NCBI RefSeq assembly: GCF_045679555.1
Contig: NC_092115.1
Span: 40,619,728 to 40,683,727, forward strand
Direction of reading: 5' to 3'
Source of the DNA: Salvelinus alpinus
Taxonomy: Eukaryota > Chordata > Actinopteri > Salmoniformes > Salmonidae
Length of the DNA stretch: 64,000 nt
The notes below the pieces were generated by a model. That model made no database searches, had not been told where the DNA came from, and saw only the letters and a list, made by a program, of their open reading frames with translations. Positions 1 to 28,105 of this stretch are shown piece by piece; within the stretch, counting starts at the first letter, position 1, and each line of letters starts with the position of its first letter. A program made the translations under genes and the position numbers.

Positions 1-1995
1 CAGGATGGATATAGGTCTGTAACAGTTTGGGTCCAGGGTGTCTCCCCCTTTGAAGAGGGGGATGACCGCGGCAGCTTTCCAATCCTTGGGGATCTCAGAT
101 GATACGAAGGAGAGGTTGAACAGGCTGGTAATAGGGGGTGCGACAATGGCGGCGGACAGTTTCAGAAATAGGGGGTCCAGATTGTCAAGCCCAGCTGATT
201 TGTATGGGTCCAGGTTTTCCAGCTCTTTCAGAACATCTGCTATCTGGATTTGGGTAAAGGAGAAGCTGGGGAGGCTTGGGCGAGTAGCAGCGGGGGGGGC
301 GGGGCTGTTGGCCAAGGTTGGAGTCGCCAGGAAGAAGGCATGGCCAGCCATTGAGAAATGCTTGTTGAAGTCTTCGATTATCACGGATTTATCGGTGGTG
401 ACCGTGTTACCTAGCCTCAGTGCAGTGGGCAGCTGGGAGGAGGTGCTCTTGTTCTCCATGGACTTTACAGTATCCCAGAACTTTTTGGAGTTAGAGCTAC
501 AGGATGCGAATTTCTGCTTGAAAAAGCTGGCCTTTGCTTTCCTGACTGACTGCGTGTATTGGTTCCTGACTTCCCTGAACAGTTGCATATCGCGGGGGCT
601 CTTCGATGCTATTGCAGTTCGCCACAGGATGTTTTTGTGCTGGTCGAGGGCAGTCAGGTCTGGAGTGAACCAAGGGCTATATCTGTTCTTGGTTCTGCAT
701 TTTTTGAACGGAGCATGCTTGTCTAATATGGTGAGGAAGTAACATTTAAAGAATGACCAGGCATCCTCAACTGACGGGATGAGGTCAATATCCTTCCAGG
801 GTACCCGGGCCAGGTCGATTAGAAAGGCCTGCTCGCAGAAGTGTTTTAGGGAGCGTTTGACAGTGATGAGGGGTGGTCGTTTGACCGCAGACCCGTGGCG
901 GATACAGGCAATGAGGCAGTGATCGCTGAGATCTTGATTGAAGACAGCAGAGGTGTATTTGGAGGGCAGGTTGGTCAGGATAATGTCTATTAGGGTGCCC
1001 ATGTTTACGGATTTAGGGTTGTACCTGGTGGGTTCCTTGATGATTTGTGTGAGATTGAGGGCATCAAGCTTGGATTGTAGGACTGCCGGGGTGTTAAGCA
1101 TATCCCAGTTTAGGTCACCTAACAGAACAAACTCTGAAGCTAGATGGGGAGCGATCAATTCACAGATGGTGTCCAGGGCACAGCTGGGAGCTGAGGGGGG
1201 TCGGTAGCAGGCGGCAACAGTGAGAGACTTATTTCTGGAGAGATTAATTTTTAAAATTAGAAGTTCGAACTGTTTGGGCATAGACCTGGAAAGTATGACA
1301 GAACTTTGCAGGCTATCTCTGCAGTAGATTGCAACTCCTCCCCCTTTGGCAGTTCTATCTTGACGGAAAGTGTTATAGTTGGGTATGGAAATCTCAGAAT
1401 TTTTGGTGGCCTTCCTAAGCCAGGATTCGGACACGGCAAGGACATCAGGATTGGCAGAGTGTGCTAAAGCGGTGAGTAAGGCAAACTTAGGGAGGAGGCT
1501 TCTGATGTTGACATGCATGAGGCCAAGGCTTTTTCGATCGCAGAAGTCAACAAATGAGGGTGACTGGGGACATGCAGGGCCTGGGTTTACCTCCACATCA
1601 CCCGAGGAACAGAGGAGTAGTAGGATGAGGGTGCGGCTAAAGGCTATCAAAACTGGTCGCCTAGAGCGTTGGGGACAAAGAATAAAAGGAGCAGATTTAT
1701 GGGCGTGGTAGAATAGAGTCTGGGCATAATGTGCAGACAGGGGTATGGAGGGGCGCGGGTACAGCGGAGGCAATCCCAGGCACTGGGTGATGATAAGAGA
1801 GGTTGTATCTCTGGACATGCTGGTCTCAATGGGTGAGGTCACCGCATGTGTGGGGGGTGGGACAAAGGGGGTATCAGAGGTACGGAGAGTGGAACTACAG
1901 GGTCCATTGCAAACCAAAACAATGACAATGAAAACTAGCCTGAACAACAGTATGCAAGGCATATTGATATTTGAGAGAGACATACAATAAGGCAT
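1..1995 (-). CDS. LINE ORF: 2A-like leader, endonuclease, start of reverse transcriptase (partial)
   Basis: The first in-frame ATG after an upstream stop is at 1995; other in-frame ATGs include 1818. The N-terminal region has two hydrophobic stretches (CILLFRLVFIVIVLVC and VLIAFSRTLILLLLC). The second is followed directly by SSGDVEVNPGP (motif at 1602-1576). That fits the 2A ribosome-skipping consensus DxExNPGP and would release the leader from the endonuclease/RT polyprotein. The APE-type endonuclease follows (about 1540-870), then a basic linker, then RT finger motifs up to the window edge. The frame is unbroken for at least 660 codons, unlike other LINE copies here. Its 3' part lies outside the window. 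Confidence 0.8.
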   Translation of the reverse strand, partial: MPYCMSLSNINMPCILLFRLVFIVIVLVCNGPCSSTLRTSDTPFVPPPTHAVTSPIETSMSRDTTSLIITQCLGLPPLYPRPSIPLSAHYAQTLFYHAHKSAPFILCPQRSRRPVLIAFSRTLILLLLCSSGDVEVNPGPACPQSPSFVDFCDRKSLGLMHVNIRSLLPKFALLTALAHSANPDVLAVSESWLRKATKNSEISIPNYNTFRQDRTAKGGGVAIYCRDSLQSSVILSRSMPKQFELLILKINLSRNKSLTVAACYRPPSAPSCALDTICELIAPHLASEFVLLGDLNWDMLNTPAVLQSKLDALNLTQIIKEPTRYNPKSVNMGTLIDIILTNLPSKYTSAVFNQDLSDHCLIACIRHGSAVKRPPLITVKRSLKHFCEQAFLIDLARVPWKDIDLIPSVEDAWSFFKCYFLTILDKHAPFKKCRTKNRYSPWFTPDLTALDQHKNILWRTAIASKSPRDMQLFREVRNQYTQSVRKAKASFFKQKFASCSSNSKKFWDTVKSMENKSTSSQLPTALRLGNTVTTDKSVIIEDFNKHFSMAGHAFFLATPTLANSPAPPAATRPSLPSFSFTQIQIADVLKELENLDPYKSAGLDNLDPLFLKLSAAIVAPPITSLFNLSFVSSEIPKDWKAAAVIPLFKGGDTLDPNCYRPISIL

Positions 1996-2487
1996 AAAGT
2001 GATTGCAGGTCTTGATTGGGAGAGCTAGCTAAAACAACAGGTAAGATAACAGCAGCAATAACAGGGTGCTAGTCTGACACAGCAACAACAGGTAAAAAAT
2101 GGCGATGACTAGGCAGAGAGGGTCGGATTAACTACACACAGATCCTGAGTTAAAGCACAGAGCCGACAGATAAGACACAAATAAACAGAATGGAGTACCG
2201 TGAATTAATGGACAGTCAAGCATGCATCAGCTATGTAGCCAAGTGATCATAGTGTCCAGGGGGCAGCCGTAGATGGAGCAGAGGAGGCCTCCACTAAGCT
2301 AGCACGCGGCGTGTAAAGTTAGTAGCCCGGGGGGTGGTCTGCTCAGACGGAGGGGGTCTGCTCAGACGTGGTTGTGTCGACAGAGAATCCAAGCCAGATG
2401 GCGATGGCGAAAGAGAGGTTGTGAATTGTAGAATAGTGTTTGCTAACTGGTGCTAGCTTCGTGGCAGTGGCAGTGGCACTAGCTCTT

Positions 2488-2807
2488 CAGCTAGCCGGCA
2501 GATGGGCCTAGCTCGAGGCTAGCTCAAGGCTAACTGGTGCTTGCTTCGGGACAGAGGTGTTAGCCAGTAGTAGCCACTCGGTTGCAGCTAGCTAGCTGTG
2601 ATGATACGGTGTAATTGTCCAGAGCTTGCGTCAGAAATCCGGTGATGTGGTAGAGAAAAAGCAGTCCTATATGCTCTGGGTTGATATCGCGCTTGCAGCT
2701 AGCCGGCAGATGGGCCTAGCTCGAGGCTAGCTCAAGGCTAACTGGTGCTTGCTTCGGGACAGAGGTGTTAGCCAGTAGTAGCCACTCGGTTGCAGCTAGC
2801 TAGCTGT
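2488..2807. repeat. Two 112-bp direct repeats, 208-bp period, in the LINE 5' UTR
   Basis: 2488-2599 and 2696-2807 are nearly identical and begin CAGCTAGCCGGCAGATGGGC. They contain many GCTAGC-type hexamers. This is the arrangement of 5' UTR monomers seen in some LINEs. Confidence 0.85.
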
Positions 2808-4143
2808 TATACCCACGTGGGTGATTCAAAGATGAACTGATGTCCACACACTGAAACTTCTTCACCAAATTTGTATTTTCTTGCACTATAAGCCTGGGCC
2901 TGGGTGGACACCCTATAAAAATAAATATATTGCGTGATCATTGTGGAACGGATGCACAAAAGTGGTTGTTGGAACCTGTTAAGACAGCGATGTGCACATT
3001 CCAATGATCCAATGCGACAGTCTAGATGGGATGAACGGGACAGTAAGAGAAATGTCTGATACTGGGTTTAGGAAACACCTTTTTGGTGGCTATTCTTTGA
3101 ATGACATCTTTGAAACATTGTTCATTACCACTGCCACTGCCTGCTTTCCCACTTTGTGACAGTGCCATTGTAAATATGCTCCTACTGTATAAAATATATG
3201 GTAGCCTGACAACAATGAGGTGACGCCATTTTTTAGGCTCATCTACAGTATAGCCTACAATGTTTTAGATATTCTCCTATTACATTTGATGTACTGTCAA
3301 AGAAATGCACGGTTGCATGAGTTCATTAGTAATTGGCAGAGGCAATCAATGTATCCAATTTTGGTCCTTCAATATTTTAGGTAATATCTAGCTGTTTACA
3401 TAATTTTGTAATGGGAGAATACACTAGGCCTACTTCCACATATTTGTGAAGGATATGTAGACGACAGGTGGTATGGGATTATCCCCGACCAATGGTGTGC
3501 CTGTTGTTAATTATTGAACATGAAATCGCTAATTTGCTCACTCCCCTTGACAAGTACGAGCGCTCCCATTTACTGTTCCGCTATATATTGATGCAAACTT
3601 TGTGTTGGTCGGATCAGACTCACCTTGGGGTGACACCAAATTACCGTGACGCCTCCATGTGTAGTTATGGTGACCTGCATGTGTAGTTATGGTGATGCCG
3701 GGGGGAGATAATATGGCATGTGCAATCATTTGAATTTCAAGACAAGGGCGGTTAAACTTGTCTCTCATCTTTTCATTTTTCTTACTTTAGCTGCTTCGAT
3801 TAAGCATTTTGATAACTGTTAGGCTATACTTTTTAAACTGTAAGCATTTCAAGTTGCATTAATCAGTTTTCGAACATTGGTTTCAATGGTCATCAAATAT
3901 TTACTTTGCTTTGGTTTTACTGGACGATATCTCAAAGATATAGGCCTAACTCTCTCACTATGTAAACTTCTTCCACTACCATTAACATGAATACTTTCAG
4001 CCAGCTGAGCAAGCACACAAAGGTTTTCCTGAAACTTCCTTTTCTCGTTTCAATTTCTATTTTCAGCTCAGACATAATAGTCCAAAAAGTGTAAATGTAT
4101 AAAACCAGACACATGCCTCTAACCTCACTACATGACCTCTCAC
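2808..4143. other. cbarp intron sequence, no exon seen
   Basis: AT-rich intron. 2808-2860 carries the CCCACGTGGGTGATT repeat that recurs at 18090. No further cbarp exon was recognised. Confidence 0.5.
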
Positions 4144-19091
<14,948 letters not shown>

Positions 19092-19211
19092 CTGAGGATG
19101 ACAGACAGAGGAGAGCAGAGGAGAAGAAAGCAGAGGAGAGGTTAGACTCTAGTATCCAGTCTATTATTGAAGAGGACAGAAGGAGAGGATGGGGTCTCAA
19201 AACTCTGTTTA

Positions 19212-21020
19212 TTTAAATTTTATTTAACCTTTATTTAACTAGGCAAAATCTAATTCAATCAAACTTTGTTACATTCGCCGAATACAACAAGTGTAGACCT
19301 TAAATAAAGTAAAAAATAAAAAATAATAAAAGTAAGAAAATAACATAACAATAATGAGGCTATATACAGTGGGTACCGGTACCGGGTCAGTGTGCGGGGG
19401 TACAGGTTAGTTGAGGTAATTTGTACATGTAGGTAGGGGTGAAGTGACTATGCATAGATAATAAACGGCGAGTAGAAGCAGTGTATGAAACAAATTGAGG
19501 GTCAATGTAAATAGTCCAGTGGCCATTTAATTCATTGTTCAGCAGTCTTATGGCTTGAGGGTAGAAGCTGGAACCTTTTGGTCTTAGACTTGGCACTTCG
19601 GTACCGCTTGCCGTGGCGGTAGCAGAGAAAACAATCTATAACTTGGGTGACTGGAGTCTCTGACAATTTGATGGGCTTTCCTCTGACACCGCCTAGGTCC
19701 TGGATGGCAGGAAGCTTGGCCCCAGTGATGTACTGGGCCATTCGCACTACCCTCTGTAGCACCTTACGGACAGATGCCGAGCAGTTGCCATACCAGGCGG
19801 TGATGGAACCGGTCAGAATACTCTCGATGGTGCAGCTGTAGAACCTTTTGAGGATCTGGGGACCCATGCCAAATCTTTTCAGTCTCCTGAGGGGGAAATG
19901 GTTGTGTCGTGCCCTCTTCACGACTGTCTTGGTATGTTTGGACCATGATAGTTCGTTGGTGATGTGGACACCAAGGAACTTGAAACTCTCGACCCGCTCC
20001 ACTACAGTCCCGTTGATGTTAATTGGGTCCTGTTCAGCCCGCCTTTTCCTGTAGTCCACGATGAGCTCCTTTGTCTTGCTCACATTGAGGGAGAGGTTGT
20101 TGTCCTGGCACCACACTGCCAGTTCTCTGACCTCCTCCCTATAGGCTGTCTCATCGTTGTCGGTGATCAGGCTTACCACTGTTGTGTCGTCAGCCAACTT
20201 AATGATGGTTTTGGAGTCGTGTTTGGCCACGCAGTCGTGAGTGAACAAGGAGTACAGGAGGGGAGTAAGTACACACCCCTGAGGGGCCCCAGTGTTGAGG
20301 ATCAGCGTGGCAGATGTGTTGTTGCCTACTCTTACCATCTGGGGGTGGCCCGTTAAGAATTAAAGGATCCAGTTGCAGAGGGAGATGTTTAGTCCCAGGG
20401 TCTTTAGCTTAGTGATTAGCTTCATGGGCACTATGGTGTTGAATGCTGAGCTGTAGTCAATGAACAGCATTCTCACATAGGTGTTCCATTTGTCCAGGTG
20501 GGAAAGAGCAGTGTGGAGTGCGATTGAGACTGCGTTATCTGTGGATCTGTTGGGGCGGTATGCAAATTGGAGTGGGTCTAGGGTATCCGGGAGGATGCTG
20601 CTGATGTGAGCCATGACCAGCTTTTCAAATCACTTCATGTCTACCGATGTGAGTGCTACAGGGCGATAATCATTTAGGCAGGTTACCTTCACTTCCTTGG
20701 GCACAGGGACTATGGTGATCTGCTTGAAACATGTAGGTATTACAGACTCGGTCAGGGAGAGGTTGACAATGTCAGTGAAGACACTTGCCAGTTGGTCCAC
20801 GCATGCTTTGAGTACATGTCTTGGTAATCCGTCTGGCCCAGCAGCTTTGCGAATGTTGACCTGTTTAAAGGTCTTGCTCACATCGGCATAAAAGGCATTT
20901 AACCTGTCTGGTAGGCTCGCGTCTGGGTTTCCCTTTGTAGTCCGTAATAGTTTTCAAGCCCTGCCACATCTGACGAGCGTCAGAGCCGGTGTAGTAGGAT
21001 TCAATCTTAATCCTGTATTG
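19212..21020 (-). mobile_element. Rex1/Babar-like LINE, 3' two thirds
   Basis: Minus-strand RT in pieces: [20 protein letters not shown] and [12 protein letters not shown] (20881-20630), [20 protein letters not shown] (20614-20360), GAPQGCVLTPLLYSLFTHDC, LADDTTVVSLI and VESFKFLGVHITNELSW (20338-19532). The 3' UTR ends near 19212. Stops and frameshifts separate the pieces; truncated on its 5' side against a Tc1 relic at 21021. Confidence 0.88.
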
Positions 21021-21796
21021 ACGCTGTTGCCAGATAATTGAATGTTCATTTCTCTACAAATAAGCTGCTTCCAACTTTGATATAGAGAATTTGGCAGTAC
21101 GTCCAATTGGCCTCACAACCGCAGACCATGTGTATGGCGTCATGTGGGCGAGTGGTTTGCTGATGTCAACATTGTGAACACAGTGCCCATGGTGACGGTG
21201 GGGTCATGGTATGGGCAGGCATAAGCTACGGACAATGAACACAATTGTATTTTAACCATGGCAATTTGAATGTACAGAGATACCATGACGAGCTCCTAAG
21301 GCCCATTGTTATGCAATCCATCCGCCGCCATCACCTCATATTTCAGTATGATAATGCACGGCCCCATGTCGCAAGGATCTGTACACAATTCCTGTATACT
21401 GAAAATGTTCCAGTTCTTTCATGGCCTGCATACTCACCAGACATGTCAACAATTGAGCATGTTTGGGATGCTCTGGATCGACATGTACGACAGCGTATTC
21501 CAGTTCCCACCAATTTCCAGCAACTTCGCCCAGCCATTGAACAACATTCCACAGGCCACAATCAACAGCCCGATCAACTCTATGAGCTGCATGAGGCAAA
21601 TTGTGGTCACACCAGATACTGACTGTTTTTTTTGATCCATGGATACCTTTTTTTAAGGTATCTGTGACCAACAGATGCATATCTGTATTCCCAGTCACAT
21701 AAAATCCATAGATTAGGGCCTAATGAATTTATTTTAATTGACTAATTTCCTTATATGAACTGTATCTCCATAAAGTCTTTATGTTTTTGTTCAGTA
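21021..21796 (+). mobile_element. Tc1-like transposon, 5'-truncated
   Basis: The transposase frame 21245-21622 has FQYDNARPHVARICTQFL and WPAYSPDMSTIEHVWDALDR. The right end is GTTCAGTA. Same family as 6511-8412. The left terminus is lost at the LINE junction. Confidence 0.85.
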
Positions 21797-23548
21797 TAGA
21801 TTATGAAATAGAATTAATCTTGAGAACACCATCATGGATTGAAAATGGGGGAATCATACCGTAGTAAGACTGTAGATTGCCCCTGAAATAATTAGGGATA
21901 TGTCTGTACTTGAGTAAACAGCAGAAGTCTATACCTGTACTTGAGGGAACAGCCTCCCACCAAATATGAGAGCTGATGGATCACCGGAGGTGAAGTGACA
22001 TGATGTGATCCAGATCCTTGGACTAAATAAAGGCTGTTCTAACCTTTCAATTATAGATGGAATTTAGCAATATTTCCCCCTATGATATCCATGATCCTTT
22101 CTAGAAATCAGGAATATGGGCAAAGCAACAAGAAGAAAGTCAGTGGACATTCTAGCACATTCTATTCTTCTTATGAAACATTAGAAATAAGGTCACATCT
22201 AGAGCATGTCGCGTCATGCATTGAAGCGTTCCACCAGTTTGACTTTCCCTCTTGTCTTGGTGAAAACCAAAGCGCGCTCGCTCTTCTACAGTTGGTGCTG
22301 AGACAGCGACTCTACAGTTTTGGTGCCGCTCATCAGCATCCTTTCTCCTGAAACACCGATAAACCGCTGATCAAGGAATTCTTATTTTTTGCAACACATA
22401 ATCCTACGGTAAACAGCCATGCGGTGTGAATTATCACCAAAATACCATATAGCATATTTGAACATCATTGGCAATGATTGTAGCCTTTTATCTAAAAACA
22501 GTGCTTCATGCACTGTATAGTCTATGGCAAACTTCACAATCAGACATGAGCTCACCTCACAACGCTCTATCATTTTCATCGCAATGGTGTTCCCACATAC
22601 GGAGACATATCACAACAATATTATGTGAGGTAAATTGCATTCTAAAGTACGCACCCCATCACATCATCCCATATCCCAAGTTTGTCTAGCCTATTCTACT
22701 TATTGATAGGGCATGACTAAATATAAACTGGCATGACTAAATTACTAAATGTAAACTGTATCAGGGTACAATCTGTATGCTATCCCTCCATTTTTCTAGA
22801 ATATACAATTAAATCATACATTAAAGGCAACAGATCGATTGGGTTCCAGCCTGGCTGTATGGATAAAAGCGAAATGGCACTATGGAGATGCAATTACCTT
22901 ATTCTAGGGTTCTTCATGTGGTCCCATTTGGAGACGCTGTCAATCACACGCCAATGGTGCTAGCCTGCCCAGCATAGTTTAATTTGGGCTTCAAATGCCG
23001 ATTGTAGTTATGAATGAAACAGCAAGCGATAAGACACACCCACAGCCCGCTCCTGAAAACACCACGTGACGAAAACGACGAAGACGTGAGATGGAATATA
23101 CACGTATCGATGTGCGCGCACGTTTACGCGCAGAGGGAACCATTTCTTTCATTTATATTTGCCATAATTCATAATTCACTATGTGAAACAATGATTTTGA
23201 TATAATTGGTTTCTTGACCATTGCGCTCCTTTTGCTAAACGAAAAACACAGATCAGCAAGCACAATCAGTGAGATTTAAAGGTTAAATATTTTTGATAAT
23301 TTAATTTAATCTCATATTTGTTTTAACTATCTGTCATGATAATGAAATAATGGAGGTAATTTATGCCCATTAAAAGATCATATCTCATGCAGTTTTGTTT
23401 CATGCCCACATGGTGGTAGTGTTGCACCATGGCACTATTGAACAGGTCAATAACATTTTACTGTATGTGGCAATTGTGGCATTCTTATTTCTGTGTTGTC
23501 TGACTGCTTGTGGGGACAGAATTCAAGGGCCAGGTTCGTTCCTGAAAG
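21797..23548. other. cbarp-midn intergenic region, no exon recognised
   Basis: 22930-23120 contains several CG dinucleotides with CACGTG and TGACG-type motifs (ACCACGTGACGAAAACGACG). It could hold a cbarp promoter or first exon, but nothing proves it. No atp5f1d coding was seen. Confidence 0.3.
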
Positions 23549-23985
23549 GCAGTGGAGTAAAGCAACTAAATAAACATAATTTGAAGTATAATTTGAAGTA
23601 CTACTTTAGTAGTTTTTGGGGTATCTGTACTTTACTTGAGTCTTTATATTTTCGACTACTTTTACTCCACTAAAGAAAACAAGTACTTTTTAGACCCATA
23701 CATTTTCTCTGACACCCAAAAGTACTCGTTACAATGCGAATGCTTAGGCAGGACAGCGATATGGTCCAATTCATGCACTTATCAATAGAACGCGTTGCCA
23801 TTCATACTGGCTCTGATCTGGCAAACTCACGACACAAAAATAGGCCTACTGCGTTTGTAAATTATGTCTGAGTGTTGGAGTGTGCCCCTGGCCGTCCGAA
23901 AATATAAAAACAAGAAAATCTGATTGATAGCATTTACTTTGACTTTTGACTTTTACTCAAGTAACCAAAATCTTTTTCTTTCCTG
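23549..23985. mobile_element. Relic of the hAT-like MITE family
   Basis: AGTACTACTTTAGTAGTTTT, GTATCTGTACTTTACTTGAG and TTTTACTCAAGTA match the family of 7580-8040 in opposite orientation; much diverged. Confidence 0.65.
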
Positions 23986-24039
23986 AACATAAAATACTGG
24001 AAGAACAAACAGGTTCTGCTTTAATAGTCATAATCTTCT

Positions 24040-24243
24040 AATTGATTACCCCCCGTGGCACTCACGGTGCGCAAAGCGCAAAGCAAGGTCCATACAGAAA
24101 TGTTTTTTTGAGATCGGTGTGGAAGAACTTGACTGGCCTGCACAGAACCCTGAACTCAACCCCATCAAACACCTTTGGGATGAATTGGAACTAGGGGCTG
24201 TTATGGTGACCTTATTACCGCCACATTGGCGGTCACCAGACAT
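24040..24243 (+). mobile_element. Tc1-like transposase fragment
   Basis: Encodes VEELDWPAQNPELNPIKHLW (third catalytic region). Same family as 43639-44312. Cut at 24243 by a LINE junction. Confidence 0.75.
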
Positions 24244-24960
24244 GATGGCGGTATGCAAATTGGAGTGGGTCTAGGGTGTCCGGGAGGATGCTGTTCATGT
24301 GAGCCATGACCAGCCTTTCAAAGCACTTCATGGTTACCGACGTGAGTGCCACGGGCGGTAATCATTTAGGCAGGTTACCTTCACTTCCTTGGGCACAGGG
24401 ACTATGGTGGTCTGCTTGAAACATTTAGGTATTACAGACTCAGTCAGAGAGAGGTTGAAAATGTCAGTGAAGACACGTGACAGTTGGTCCACGCATGCTT
24501 TGAGTACACGTCTTGGTAATCCGTCTGGCCCATCAGCTTTGTGAATGTTGACCTGTTTACAGGTTTTGCTCACATCGGCTACCGAGAGCGTTATCACACA
24601 GTCATCCAGAACAGCTGGTGCTCTCGTGCATGCTTCAGTTTTGCTTGCCTCGAAGCGAGCATAAAATGCATTTTGCTCCTCTGGTAGGCTCGCGTCACTG
24701 GGCAGCTCGTGTCTGGGTTTCCCTTTGTAGTCCGTAAGAGTTTTCAAGCCCTGCCACATCCGACGAGCGTCAGAGCCGGTGTAGTAGGATTCAATCTTAA
24801 TCCTGTATTGATGCTTTGCTTGTTTGATTTTTCGTCTGAGGGCATAGCGGGATTTCTTATAAGCGTCCGGATTAGTCTCCCGCCCCTTGAATGCGGCAGC
24901 TCTAGCCTTTAGCTCGATGCGGATGTTGCCTGTAAATCCTTGGCTTCTGGTTGGAATATG
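24244..24960 (-). mobile_element. Rex1/Babar-like LINE internal fragment
   Basis: Minus-strand frame 24759-24334: [40 protein letters not shown] and [20 protein letters not shown]. Overlaps the RT fingers of the 19212-21020 element. Confidence 0.85.
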
Positions 24961-27881
<2,921 letters not shown>

Positions 27882-28105
27882 ATGGACGATCATCAACCCG
27901 GCACACAGAGCTTCATTCCCCGTGAGGCTCCAGTCTGCGCGTCGGTACCTACTAAACCGCCCATTCGCTTGTCCATAAGCTCGACCACCGGCAGCCGCTT
28001 CGAGCTCTCTGCCCATCCGGGAGAGACGGTGGAGGTGGTGAGAAGACGACTTTCGCAAAAGCTCAGAGTGTCGAAGGAAAGATTCGTCTTGCTGCATAAG
28101 GAAGC
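27882..28105 (+). CDS. midn: midn exon 1 (start, first half of ubiquitin-like domain)
   Basis: 224 bases open with ATG at 27882 and end GAAGC|GTGAGT. It encodes [20 protein letters not shown] and the following [15 protein letters not shown], typical of the midnolin Ubl. Confidence 0.95.

Larger units (their letters stand above)
1..2807 (-). mobile_element. Young non-LTR retrotransposon (LINE), 5' UTR and 5' half of ORF
   Basis: Read on the minus strand, the element starts near 2807 with a 5' UTR holding two near-identical segments. An open frame follows from about 1995 through position 1. The frame contains an apurinic endonuclease (MHVNIRSLLPK, ESWLRKA, KGGGVAIYCRD, GDLNWDML, SDHCLIAC) and the beginning of a reverse transcriptase (LDPYKSAGLDNLDP, FKGGDTLDPNCYRPISIL). 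No stop was found in the visible frame. Clade is of the CR1/L2/Rex1 group by motif style, not settled. Confidence 0.85.

Noticed and set aside
38-742. 234-codon plus-strand ORF as a gene
   Set aside because: It is the antisense shadow of the LINE endonuclease/RT frame, which has clear protein motifs on the minus strand.
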